The notes below the pieces were generated by a model, which was not told the origin of the DNA, made no database searches, and saw only the letters and a list, made by a program, of their open reading frames with translations. From an uncultured Christensenella sp. (GTDB lineage Bacteria > Bacillota > Clostridia > Christensenellales > UBA1242): a DNA stretch of 12,455 nucleotides. The stretch lies in the NCBI GenBank assembly GCA_949293925.1, contig CASFFI010000030.1:1-12455 (forward strand), read 5' to 3'. A program made the translations under genes and the position numbers. This document shows positions 6,186 through 12,455 of the stretch, in pieces (position 1 is the first letter of the stretch; every line of letters starts with the position of its first letter).

Positions 6186-6988
6186 TCAAATTAGATTTAT
6201 TTAAAAATGGTATAGGATACGTTTGTATTGATGGCGAAATAAAATTAGGCGAACATATCATAGTTGAAGGCTCTAAAGGGTTAGAACTTGCCACTGTTTC
6301 TGGTTTAAACTCTAAATACGATACTAATTTTGAAATGTTGACATTTTTAAAAGTTGCTAGTGATGATGACATTAATACTGCGTATAATCTTTTTTTAGAA
6401 GCACAGAAGTTAGAAAATAAAGTTAGAGAAATTATTCGCTCTAATGGGATTGATTTAAAACTTTGTTTTCTTAACTACAATCTTGACAAAACAAAACTTA
6501 TAATATATTACACAGCAGACGGCAGAGTTGACTTCAGAAATCTAGTAAAAATCTTGGCTAATAATTTCCATACCCGAATAGAAATGCGTCAAATAGGCAA
6601 TCGTGATGAAGTGCAAATTATAGGGGCTATGGGAACTTGTGGGCGAGAGTGCTGTTGTAAGGTGTTCTTAAAAGACTTTGATAAGGTCAGTATGAAAATG
6701 GCAAAAAATCAAAGTGTATCTTTAACACCTAGCAAGATTAATGGTATGTGCGGCAGACTTATGTGTTGTTTAAAATATGAAGACGACAATTACAAAGAAG
6801 TTTTATCTAAAATGCCAAAAGTAAATTCTTTTGTGTTGACTTCCAATGGAAGTGCAAAGGTTGTGTTTTTAGATATTTTGCGTGAAGAAGTAACAGTTTT
6901 ATATGAACAGGGCGATGAAACAGAAAAGAAAACTTTAAAGTTGCAAGATATTAGTTTTGATAAATCTGTGAGTGGTTTTTATGCCTAA
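6176..6988 (+). CDS. ricT: RicT (YaaT) PSP1-domain protein
   Basis: A 270-residue PSP1-domain protein. The N-terminal part (1-60) is the usual beta-rich start. The conserved core holds two cysteine motifs, CGRECCCK (C155, C159, C160, C161) and CGRLMCC (C192, C197, C198), separated by a KMAKNQ..LTPSKINGMCGR segment characteristic of the family. In B. subtilis RicT joins RicA (YmcA) and RicF (YlbF) in the Fe-S Y-complex that promotes RNase Y-dependent mRNA maturation and affects competence, biofilm formation and sporulation. Length matches the family (about 275). It overlaps holB by 10 nt at the start and trmN6 by 8 nt at the end, so all three are one operon. Both Cys motifs are complete, so a functional metal-cluster protein is likely. 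Confidence 0.93.
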   Translation: MQIVKLDLFKNGIGYVCIDGEIKLGEHIIVEGSKGLELATVSGLNSKYDTNFEMLTFLKVASDDDINTAYNLFLEAQKLENKVREIIRSNGIDLKLCFLNYNLDKTKLIIYYTADGRVDFRNLVKILANNFHTRIEMRQIGNRDEVQIIGAMGTCGRECCCKVFLKDFDKVSMKMAKNQSVSLTPSKINGMCGRLMCCLKYEDDNYKEVLSKMPKVNSFVLTSNGSAKVVFLDILREEVTVLYEQGDETEKKTLKLQDISFDKSVSGFYA

Positions 6989-7613
6989 GATTGAAGTTTT
7001 TCCTAATGGTTTAAAAGTGTATCAAGACGAATCAGGCTATAAATTTACAAGTGATGCCATAGAGCTTGCAAAATTCTGTAAGATTAAAGGTAAAGATAAT
7101 GTTTTAGAACTTTGTGCCGGAAGTGGTGTAATTGGTTTTTATTGTTATGACAAAAAACCATTCAATAGTTTGACATTTTGCGAAATTCAAAAAGAAAATT
7201 GTGAAATAATTCAAAAAAATATTTCCTTAAATAATTTAGATGACGCAACAAAAGTTATAAACTTAAATTTGAAAGATTTAAAGTCAGATTTTGAATATGA
7301 TGTGGTTATTTGTAATCCGCCATATTTTAAAAATGAAGGTAAACATTCAAATAATTACAAAATTGACATTTCAAGGCGAGAAGTCGAATGTGAATTTATA
7401 GATATTGCTAAAAAAATAAGTCAACTTTTAAAGTTTGGTGGAAAATGTTTTATTGTACACACTGCTATGAGGACGGCGGAAATTATAACTACTTTAAAAC
7501 AATTTAATCTTATTGTAAAAAGAATCAAATTTTTATACGGCAAAAATAAAGCAGAATCTGTTTTAATCGAAGCGGTTAAAGGTGCAAATGATGGTTGTGT
7601 TGTTGAAGTTTGA
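6981..7613 (+). CDS. trmN6: tRNA1(Val) (adenine(37)-N6)-methyltransferase-like protein (YabB/TrmN6 family)
   Basis: A 210-residue class I SAM-dependent methyltransferase. After an N-terminal segment with KFTSDAIELA (21-30), motif I is VLELCAGSGVIG (41-52), the acidic end of beta 2 is CEIQ (67-70), and the adenine-N6 catalytic motif is NPPY (112-115). This pattern and the position after ricT match YabB of B. subtilis; the E. coli counterpart (YfiC/TrmN6) methylates A37 of tRNA1(Val). The tRNA substrate here is inferred from family only. The ATG at 6981 overlaps the end of ricT by 8 nt; a GTG at 6972 is a less likely alternative. No strong Shine-Dalgarno is seen, so translation probably depends on coupling. 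The YabA gene that lies between these two genes in B. subtilis is absent. Confidence 0.85.
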   Translation: MPKIEVFPNGLKVYQDESGYKFTSDAIELAKFCKIKGKDNVLELCAGSGVIGFYCYDKKPFNSLTFCEIQKENCEIIQKNISLNNLDDATKVINLNLKDLKSDFEYDVVICNPPYFKNEGKHSNNYKIDISRREVECEFIDIAKKISQLLKFGGKCFIVHTAMRTAEIITTLKQFNLIVKRIKFLYGKNKAESVLIEAVKGANDGCVVEV

Positions 7614-7941
7614 TAAGTACATCATTTAATTTTAATTATAAGACTTAAATATTACTTTAACATTACAGAAATTTATTTTAATATCAACGACAGAACATTA
7701 ACATTATTATTGCAAGTTAAAATTAGTAAGAGATTATTGATTTATTAGTAATTATTGAATAGTTGAAATTAGCAAGCGAACATTATTATGATATAGTAAT
7801 TGTGTAATTAAGATAAGTAATAAAACATTGATATAAGCACAATTGCATAGTTTGAAATTATTATATTTGTGTTAATATTAAAAACAAATTAAATCTAACA
7901 AGTTATATTAAGATATGATGACTTAAATAAAAGGTATTAGT
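7614..7941. repeat. AT-rich gene-free spacer with degenerate repeats
   Basis: This 328-bp stretch is extremely AT-rich and has no convincing ORF, RNA gene or terminator. It holds imperfect repeats: AGTT followed by AAAATTAG, GAAATTAG and TGAAATTAT near 7715, 7761 and 7848; ATTATTGA twice at 7733 and 7751; and AACATTA-like words near 7693, 7699 and 7779. It separates trmN6 from the ART-like gene. Many -10-like sequences occur but base composition makes them uninformative. Confidence 0.4.
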
Positions 7942-8769
7942 ATGAGTGAAGATAAAAATTTAGAACTCTTGTTCAAATTTATGGTTGATAGTCTTGACGA
8001 CAAGTTAAAAAAAATCGAAAATTATGACTTGTTTTTTAATCGAACATTATCAACTATTATTCCGCAAAATTCTTCCGCCAATATAATATCTAAATATATG
8101 ATTGATTTATATCATTACAATATGTTGCCAAAGGTTATTGCTGATGATGAGTTTGATAACCTTTCTTCAAAGTCAATTTATAGAGGAGTTAAAAATATCA
8201 ATTATCACGCAAATATTTTATGTGATTATAATTATTTCAGAGCTAATCAACTGATAGGCTGTGGTATATATTTTTCAAAACATTTTGATTGTGCAAAAAA
8301 ATATACAAAAACTGATGATAAAGAGCAAAATGAAGACAACATTATGTCAGTTAAATTAAATAGCGAAAAAATAATTAATATTTCTAAATTATTGAGTTAT
8401 AAAGCATATTTACAAGGAATTTATTTTGGTAAAATACCTGAAAAAGACAGAGAAAAATTAGATTTTTTAATTAATTTTATTAATAACATAAAAAATAATA
8501 AATATAGAATATTATTTAAAAAAATGTTTACTGATTTTGATGATTATTCAAAAATCGCAATTTATTTAGGTTATGATATTGTAACTGATAATTCAATTGG
8601 CAATTTATGTACAAAAGATGACAAAGACTCTGATATTTTTATAGTCTTAAATCGTGGGAAAATTCTTGTTTCAAAATCTGAATTCGATAGAATTTGCAAC
8701 GCTTCAACTTTTTATAAAAATGGGGTTGTAGATTTTGCTGTTAGAGATAATTATTATTCTATTAATTAA
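7942..8769 (+). CDS. Uncharacterised protein with ADP-ribosyltransferase-like motifs
   Basis: A 275-residue cytosolic protein with no signal peptide or membrane segment, which I do not recognise with certainty. Motifs resemble an ART fold of the type found in bacterial and phage effectors: SIYRGV (78-83, R81 in the arginine-glycine position), GCGIYFS (106-112) followed by A118 and Y121, a strand-like MSVKLN, then LGYDIV (209-214) and FIVLNRGKILVS (233-244), similar to the GYD..VLNR segment of phage-associated ART domains. A clear catalytic Glu (E-x-E or Q-x-E) was not located, so activity is uncertain. The N-terminal 60 residues are helical and charged, rich in Lys, Asp and Asn. AAAAGG lies 7 nt before the ATG. 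The gene sits between trmN6 and rsmI, where B. subtilis has yazA, and is more AT-rich than its neighbours. It may be an acquired toxin or effector, a regulator, or only a structural look-alike. Confidence 0.5.
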   Translation: MSEDKNLELLFKFMVDSLDDKLKKIENYDLFFNRTLSTIIPQNSSANIISKYMIDLYHYNMLPKVIADDEFDNLSSKSIYRGVKNINYHANILCDYNYFRANQLIGCGIYFSKHFDCAKKYTKTDDKEQNEDNIMSVKLNSEKIINISKLLSYKAYLQGIYFGKIPEKDREKLDFLINFINNIKNNKYRILFKKMFTDFDDYSKIAIYLGYDIVTDNSIGNLCTKDDKDSDIFIVLNRGKILVSKSEFDRICNASTFYKNGVVDFAVRDNYYSIN

Positions 8770-8782
8770 TTTTACTATTTTA

Positions 8783-8940
8783 TTAATTGATGATTGTGTA
8801 TTTATAATTAATGATTGTGGTTTTATTTATTAATGATTGTGGTTTAGATTGTTAAATTCATCATTTAAGAATTATTTTATAAATGAATGATTATATTTTA
8901 GTATTTAGGATTTAAATTCAATTCATTAATGATTGTAATT
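8783..8940 (+). repeat. Short direct repeats around TTAATGATTGTGG, 21-22 bp period
   Basis: The word TGATTGT recurs at 8791, 8812, 8834 and 8930, with a variant TGATTAT at 8888. The first three copies are spaced 21 and 22 bp apart and share flanks (TTAATGATTGTGGTTT); the last two are 42 bp apart. The surrounding 237-bp gap (8770-9006) has no ORF and no clear terminator; it ends with the rsmI ribosome binding site. The array is not a CRISPR. Confidence 0.6.
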
Positions 8941-9006
8941 TTATAATTTAATTATTATTCTATTTATTAATAATTATTATTAACAAATGATTTTAAGAGA
9001 GGTATT

Positions 9007-9825
9007 ATGGAAAGTGGTTTGTTATATTTAGTCGCTACCCCTATTGGAAATTTAAAAGATATTACACTGCGTGCAATTGAAGTGTTAAAATCAGTTGACG
9101 TTATTGCCTGTGAAGATACTAGGCACAGTATGATTTTATTAAACAATTATGATATTCATTCAAAGTTAATATCATATCACAAATTTAATGAAACAAGTAG
9201 TGCTGAAGGCATAATTAAATTATTAAAAGAAGGCAAAAATGTGGCAGTAATTTCTGATGCTGGTATGCCTGTTATCAGCGACCCTGGAAATATCCTTGTC
9301 AAAAGATTAATTGAAGAAGAATTAAACTATACAGTAATCGCTGGGGCAAATGCTGGGCTTTCTGCACTTGTATTGAGTGGTTTTGACTCGTCCAAATTTG
9401 CTTTTTGGGGATTTTTAAGTGAGAATAAAAAAGATAGAATTTCTACAATAAATGAAATAAAAAATTTTAATGGTAGTTGTATTATTTATTCTAGTAAATA
9501 TAATATAAATGATGATTTGAATGATTTAAAAAAATCTCTTGATTTAAACAGGCGTGTATGTGTTTGTAATGAAATTTCTAAAATGTATGAAAAAGTATTG
9601 TTTTTTAAACTTTTTGATGCTAAAATTATTCAGCCAAAAGGTGAATTTGTCATTGTATTAGATAAACCTGATGAAATTAAAGAAAATATTACTGACGAGC
9701 AAATTATCGATTTAATAAATGAACGAGTGAGTTTGGGCGAAAAAAAATTAGATGTTATAAAAGATTTATCTAAAAAATTTGGTAAAAGCAGAAATTATAT
9801 TTATGATTTGGTAAAAGGAAACTAG
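9007..9825 (+). CDS. rsmI: 16S rRNA (cytidine(1402)-2'-O)-methyltransferase RsmI
   Basis: A 272-residue tetrapyrrole-methylase-fold enzyme that 2'-O-methylates C1402 of 16S rRNA in the ribosomal decoding centre. Diagnostic segments are YLVATPIGNLKDIT (7-20), CEDTR (35-39), the HKFNE region (58-62), SDAGMPVISDPG (83-94) and AGANAGLSAL (112-121; usually PGPSA, so slightly divergent). The C-terminal part (about 235-272) is a small helical domain, with LGEKKLDVIKDLSKKFG typical of Bacillota RsmI. Length fits the family. The start is supported by GAGAGG shortly upstream. It is adjacent to the exporter gene with no spacer (stop TAG at 9823-9825, next ATG at 9826). This gene restores the B. subtilis cluster order after the ART-like island. 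Confidence 0.93.
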   Translation: MESGLLYLVATPIGNLKDITLRAIEVLKSVDVIACEDTRHSMILLNNYDIHSKLISYHKFNETSSAEGIIKLLKEGKNVAVISDAGMPVISDPGNILVKRLIEEELNYTVIAGANAGLSALVLSGFDSSKFAFWGFLSENKKDRISTINEIKNFNGSCIIYSSKYNINDDLNDLKKSLDLNRRVCVCNEISKMYEKVLFFKLFDAKIIQPKGEFVIVLDKPDEIKENITDEQIIDLINERVSLGEKKLDVIKDLSKKFGKSRNYIYDLVKGN

Positions 9826-10746
9826 ATGTTAGATGTTTTGTTAGATGCGTTAATAGATACAGTAAAAATAATTCCGATATTATATTTAGTGTATCTATTA
9901 ATTGAATATTTTTTACATAGAAAGCGTGAAAAGTTTTTAAAAACAATTGCAGGTACTAAAAAGACAGGTCCTTTAATTGCGACTGCTTTAGGATTAATTC
10001 CACAGTGTGGTTTCAGTGCGGTGATGGCTGATTTTTATTCTAAAAGATACATTACAATAGGTTCGCTTATTGCTATATTTATAGCGACTAGTGATGAAGC
10101 AATTATTTTAATGTTTAGCGATTACAAATTAATTCCTTCAATGCTTTTATTGTTATTATTAAAGGCTGTAATTGCAATTATTGTAGGTTATATTATTGAT
10201 TTGTGCTTTAAAAAGCGTGCAAAGCAAGAGATTTTGGCAGAAAATCTTGAAAAAGATATTAAAAATAACAGACATTGCGCTTGTGACCATGAACATATTG
10301 TAGAAGATGAACATATTCATCATCACGAACACATTAACGATGAAGATTGCAATTGTTGTACATCACACATTTTTTTACATGCTTTAAAACATACTGTGGA
10401 AATTGCTTTATTTGTTCTTATTGCCAATATGGTTTTAGGCTTATTAATAGAATATTTAGGCGTTGAAAAGATAGTGAATTTCATTAAAACAGGAACTATA
10501 TTAGAACCACTAATTTCTGTTGTTATAGGTCTTATTCCAAATTGTTTTGCAAGTGTTATGCTGGTTGAATTATACGCGTCTGGAATAATAGGTTTTGCTA
10601 GTTTGTTAGGCGGACTTTGCGTTGGTGCAGGTGTTGGATTATTAGTATTATTTAAAAATAATAAACACATTTTAGAAAATATGTTTATTGTATTAATTTT
10701 AATATTAACAGGTTTTTTAGTAGGCTGTGTGGGGTTACTTTTATAA
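9826..10746 (+). CDS. Putative 10-TM heavy-metal exporter (ArsP_2 / putative manganese transporter type)
   Basis: A 306-residue polytopic membrane protein. Two homologous halves are visible: LIPQCGFSAVMADFYSK (58-74) and LIPNCFASVMLVELYASG (236-253), each followed by a similar helix pair, indicating an internal duplication with probably opposite orientation. Between them lies a hydrophilic loop dense in metal ligands (about 150-181): H150, C151, C153, H155, H157, H163, H165-167, H169, C175, C177, C178 and H181. Family members are annotated as arsenic efflux proteins or putative manganese transporters; the substrate is not established here, and the His/Cys loop suggests a divalent metal ion such as Zn or Mn. 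Its start directly follows the rsmI stop, with AAAGGA overlapping the end of rsmI, so the two are translated from one message. The stop overlaps the convergent amidase gene by 6 nt. Confidence 0.75.
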   Translation: MLDVLLDALIDTVKIIPILYLVYLLIEYFLHRKREKFLKTIAGTKKTGPLIATALGLIPQCGFSAVMADFYSKRYITIGSLIAIFIATSDEAIILMFSDYKLIPSMLLLLLLKAVIAIIVGYIIDLCFKKRAKQEILAENLEKDIKNNRHCACDHEHIVEDEHIHHHEHINDEDCNCCTSHIFLHALKHTVEIALFVLIANMVLGLLIEYLGVEKIVNFIKTGTILEPLISVVIGLIPNCFASVMLVELYASGIIGFASLLGGLCVGAGVGLLVLFKNNKHILENMFIVLILILTGFLVGCVGLLL

Positions 10747-11799
10747 GTTTCTTTCACCGCCTATTTTTATTATTTCAGCCCATGTTTTAGGGCCTACTAT
10801 TCCGTCTGGTGTAAGACCATTTTCTTGTTGAAATTCTATTACTGCTCTTTCGGTCTCTGGTCCGAATATGCCATCTAGATTTGTTATGTTATATAGTTTT
10901 GATAAAAGTTTTTGTTGAAGATATAAAACATTTGATGAACGACTACCGCGTCTTATTGTTGTGGCGGTTGGTGTTAAATTTAAAAGTGCATTCCATGTTT
11001 TTGGTCCCACAATTCCATCAACTGATAGTCCATTATTTCCTTGAAAAGTTCTAACAGCCGATAATGTGTTATTTCCAAATATTCCATCAGTAGATAGATT
11101 GAAACCATATTGATTTAATAAATATTGTAAGAGTTTTATAAAATTTCCTCTGCTTTGCAACCTAATTGTAGGATAGTTGTTTAAATTGTCTCGTGGAATA
11201 TATTGAACATCTAATGTCTCACATAAACCTATGCACGTACTTTCTGCAACATTTGTTACATAGTCTGGGTCTAACATTAATTTTGCTTCAACAAAATTAG
11301 TCATAAATCCTGCTTCAATCAGACTAGATGCACAATTTACATTCGATAACACGCCTACATTTAACGTTCCTACACCTCTTCCGTTTCTTCCTGTATTTGC
11401 TATCAATGTGTTGTAAATGTTAGTGCTTAATGTTCGACTAAGACTTGACTTCGGGTTTAAAGTGGAATAATATACCTCTATTCCTTGAGCGTTATTAAAT
11501 GTGGTTCCGTCCCCTGCTGCATTGTAAGCAAATGTTACAACTGCAGATAAGTTTGCGTTATTAATTCTTCTAACTCGCGTTGAAATGCTAATATCTTGAA
11601 TTTCCGGTTTTACATCAAAAGTATTGTATCCACATCTTAAATCTGCTTCTATAAATTTTAATTTTGCTTCTCTATTAAATTCATTTTCGTAAAAACTTCT
11701 GTTTATGTATGGAAGTATTGGCGTCCTTTTGCCCGCTGTTGGTGGGTTTAAGCCGTGTTCGTCATTTGCACCTATTATAAAACTGCTTGCGTTTGCCAT
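10741..11799 (-). CDS. N-acetylmuramoyl-L-alanine amidase-like (Amidase_3) protein with two peptidoglycan-binding repeats
   Basis: A 352-residue protein. Residues 5-195 resemble the Amidase_3 (zinc muramoyl-alanine amidase) fold: DEHGLNPPTAGKRTP (13-27, H15 as first ligand), E44 in FNREAK as second, an STRVRRINNANL segment (73-84), and IEAGFMTN (161-168) with the catalytic Glu E162. The usual third ligand in SIHANA is replaced: the strand reads VVTFAYNAA, putting Ala91 where His is expected. Two PG_binding_1 domains follow, about 210-275 and 284-342, each ending in DGIVGPKTW. No signal peptide is present, so export would need lysis, a non-classical route or action inside the sporangium. It resembles phage-like or spore-related lysins. 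AAGGAG lies just upstream of the ATG. It is divergent from spoIIR and convergent with the exporter. No convincing promoter was identified. Confidence 0.82.
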   Translation of the reverse strand: MANASSFIIGANDEHGLNPPTAGKRTPILPYINRSFYENEFNREAKLKFIEADLRCGYNTFDVKPEIQDISISTRVRRINNANLSAVVTFAYNAAGDGTTFNNAQGIEVYYSTLNPKSSLSRTLSTNIYNTLIANTGRNGRGVGTLNVGVLSNVNCASSLIEAGFMTNFVEAKLMLDPDYVTNVAESTCIGLCETLDVQYIPRDNLNNYPTIRLQSRGNFIKLLQYLLNQYGFNLSTDGIFGNNTLSAVRTFQGNNGLSVDGIVGPKTWNALLNLTPTATTIRRGSRSSNVLYLQQKLLSKLYNITNLDGIFGPETERAVIEFQQENGLTPDGIVGPKTWAEIIKIGGERNL

Positions 11800-11805
11800 A
11801 AATTT

Positions 11806-11811
11806 CTCCTT
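11806..11811 (-). promoter_or_regulatory. Shine-Dalgarno of the amidase gene
   Basis: On the minus strand this reads AAGGAG, 6 nt from the ATG at 11799-11797. It confirms a start with no signal peptide. Confidence 0.8.
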
Positions 11812-11921
11812 GTTCTTTATATGTTTGGGTATTTTTTTTTGTTAATTTTTACGAATGATGTCAAATTCAAAAAATTTTTTTTAAATATCTTTTTGCAGTC
11901 AATTATATCATTGAGGTATTT

Positions 11922-12455
11922 ATGAAAAAAATTGGGTTAATTTTAGTAATAGTTATTGGAATTTTTAGTTTTTGTTTTTTAAATTTTAAAATAAACGATG
12001 ACAAATATACAGAATATTTAAGAATACATATTAGAGCTGATAGCAATTTGGAAGTTGACCAAAATGTTAAATATTTAGTTAAAGATAAAATTGTTGAATT
12101 TTTAACACCATTAGTTTCAAGTGTTTCTAGCAAAGATGAATTGATTGATGTTTTAAATAACAATAAAGATAATATTAAACACGTAAGTGACTCGGTATTG
12201 CAAAATGAAGGGTTTTCTTATACTACTAATGTAAAAATTAACAATGAATATTTTCCTACCAGAGATTACAATGGATTTGTTTTAGAAAAAGGGTATTATG
12301 ATGCTTTAATTATTGAATTAGGTAGTGCAAAGGGTAATAATTGGTGGTGTGTTTTATATCCGCCTTTATGTTTCGTGAATAAAAATTCAAGCAATGTGCA
12401 AGATATTTATTATCAATCTAAAATAATTGAAATTATCAATAAATTTTTTAGTTAA
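11922..12455 (+). CDS. spoIIR: Stage II sporulation protein R (SpoIIR)
   Basis: A complete 177-residue protein; its TAA is the last codon of the window. One N-terminal membrane segment or signal (about 4-22) would deliver it to the intermembrane space of the sporangium. LRIHIRADSNLEVDQNVK (33-50) matches the SpoIIR start (typically RFHVIANSD..DQ), and FPTRDY, KGYYDALIIELGSAKG and NWWCVLYPPLCF (140-151) are the most diagnostic segments. SpoIIR is made in the forespore, usually under SigF, and triggers SpoIIGA to process pro-SigE in the mother cell. The protein is shorter at the C-terminus than B. subtilis SpoIIR (about 224 residues). GAGG lies 5 nt before the ATG. The 122-bp gap to the divergent amidase gene shows no convincing SigF or SigA promoter by eye. 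Confidence 0.95.
   Translation: MKKIGLILVIVIGIFSFCFLNFKINDDKYTEYLRIHIRADSNLEVDQNVKYLVKDKIVEFLTPLVSSVSSKDELIDVLNNNKDNIKHVSDSVLQNEGFSYTTNVKINNEYFPTRDYNGFVLEKGYYDALIIELGSAKGNNWWCVLYPPLCFVNKNSSNVQDIYYQSKIIEIINKFFS

Noticed and set aside
6124..6372. Minus-strand open frame across the holB-ricT junction
   Set aside because: Both overlapped genes are conserved families; the antisense frame is compositional.
6972..6980. GTG start for trmN6
   Set aside because: It would add only three residues; the downstream ATG begins the conserved N-terminus (MPKIEVFPNG). It is not fully excluded.
8783..8940. Possible CRISPR array
   Set aside because: Repeat units are only about 13 bp with a 21-22 bp period, are AT-rich and imperfect, and no cas gene is nearby.
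10323..10757. 144-codon minus-strand frame across the exporter 3' half
   Set aside because: It is antisense to a duplicated membrane protein; its Thr/Pro/Asn-rich product reflects the complement of hydrophobic codons.
11800..11921. SigF-type promoter for spoIIR and TTGACA-based promoter for the amidase
   Set aside because: A TTGACA word exists on the minus strand but has no -10 box at proper spacing; no SigF-like pair was found on the plus strand.
11903..12163. Minus-strand frame over the 5' part of spoIIR
   Set aside because: spoIIR is unambiguous and the antisense product has no motif.

Overview
The window is about 12.5 kb of very AT-rich, gene-dense DNA, most likely from an uncultured spore-forming Bacillota, probably Clostridia. 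The evidence is a recognisable spoIIR, a DnaD plus DnaI/DnaC-type helicase-loader pair, RicT (PSP1/YaaT) in a holB-ricT-trmN6-rsmI cluster like the one in Bacillus subtilis, a SipW-type surface protein, and a sequence matching the Spo0A box. No rRNA, tRNA, CRISPR array, insertion sequence or integrase was seen.

Layout. (1) 1-2203, minus strand: a replication-initiation operon, a DnaD-like primosomal protein followed with a 4-nt overlap by a DnaI/DnaC-type ATPase that runs off the left edge. A near-consensus promoter drives it. (2) 2302-4040: a secreted M1-family zinc metallopeptidase lipoprotein, convergent with a small DUF378 membrane protein. Their stop codons share the loop of one bidirectional terminator. 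(3) 4041-5389: an extended -10 promoter containing a TGTCGAA sequence, a leader of about 255 nt with many possible stems, a TasA/camelysin-like secreted protein, and a strong terminator. (4) 5457-10746: holB (an unusually short delta prime), ricT, trmN6, an AT-rich island carrying an unfamiliar gene with ADP-ribosyltransferase-like motifs, then rsmI and a ten-TM-type metal exporter. (5) 10741-11799 minus: an amidase with two peptidoglycan-binding repeats but one zinc-ligand position altered. (6) 11922-12455: spoIIR, complete, ending on the last base.

How they fit together. Most genes are housekeeping: replication initiation and clamp loading, RNA maturation and modification (RicT, TrmN6, RsmI), and sporulation signalling (SpoIIR, possibly a Spo0A-controlled surface protein). 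The main departures are the ART-like gene between trmN6 and rsmI, flanked by about 330 and 240 bp of repeat-bearing AT-rich DNA; the long leader of the TasA-like gene; the apparently leaderless holB mRNA; and the amidase with a missing zinc ligand. All family assignments come from reading motifs by eye; no database search was possible.
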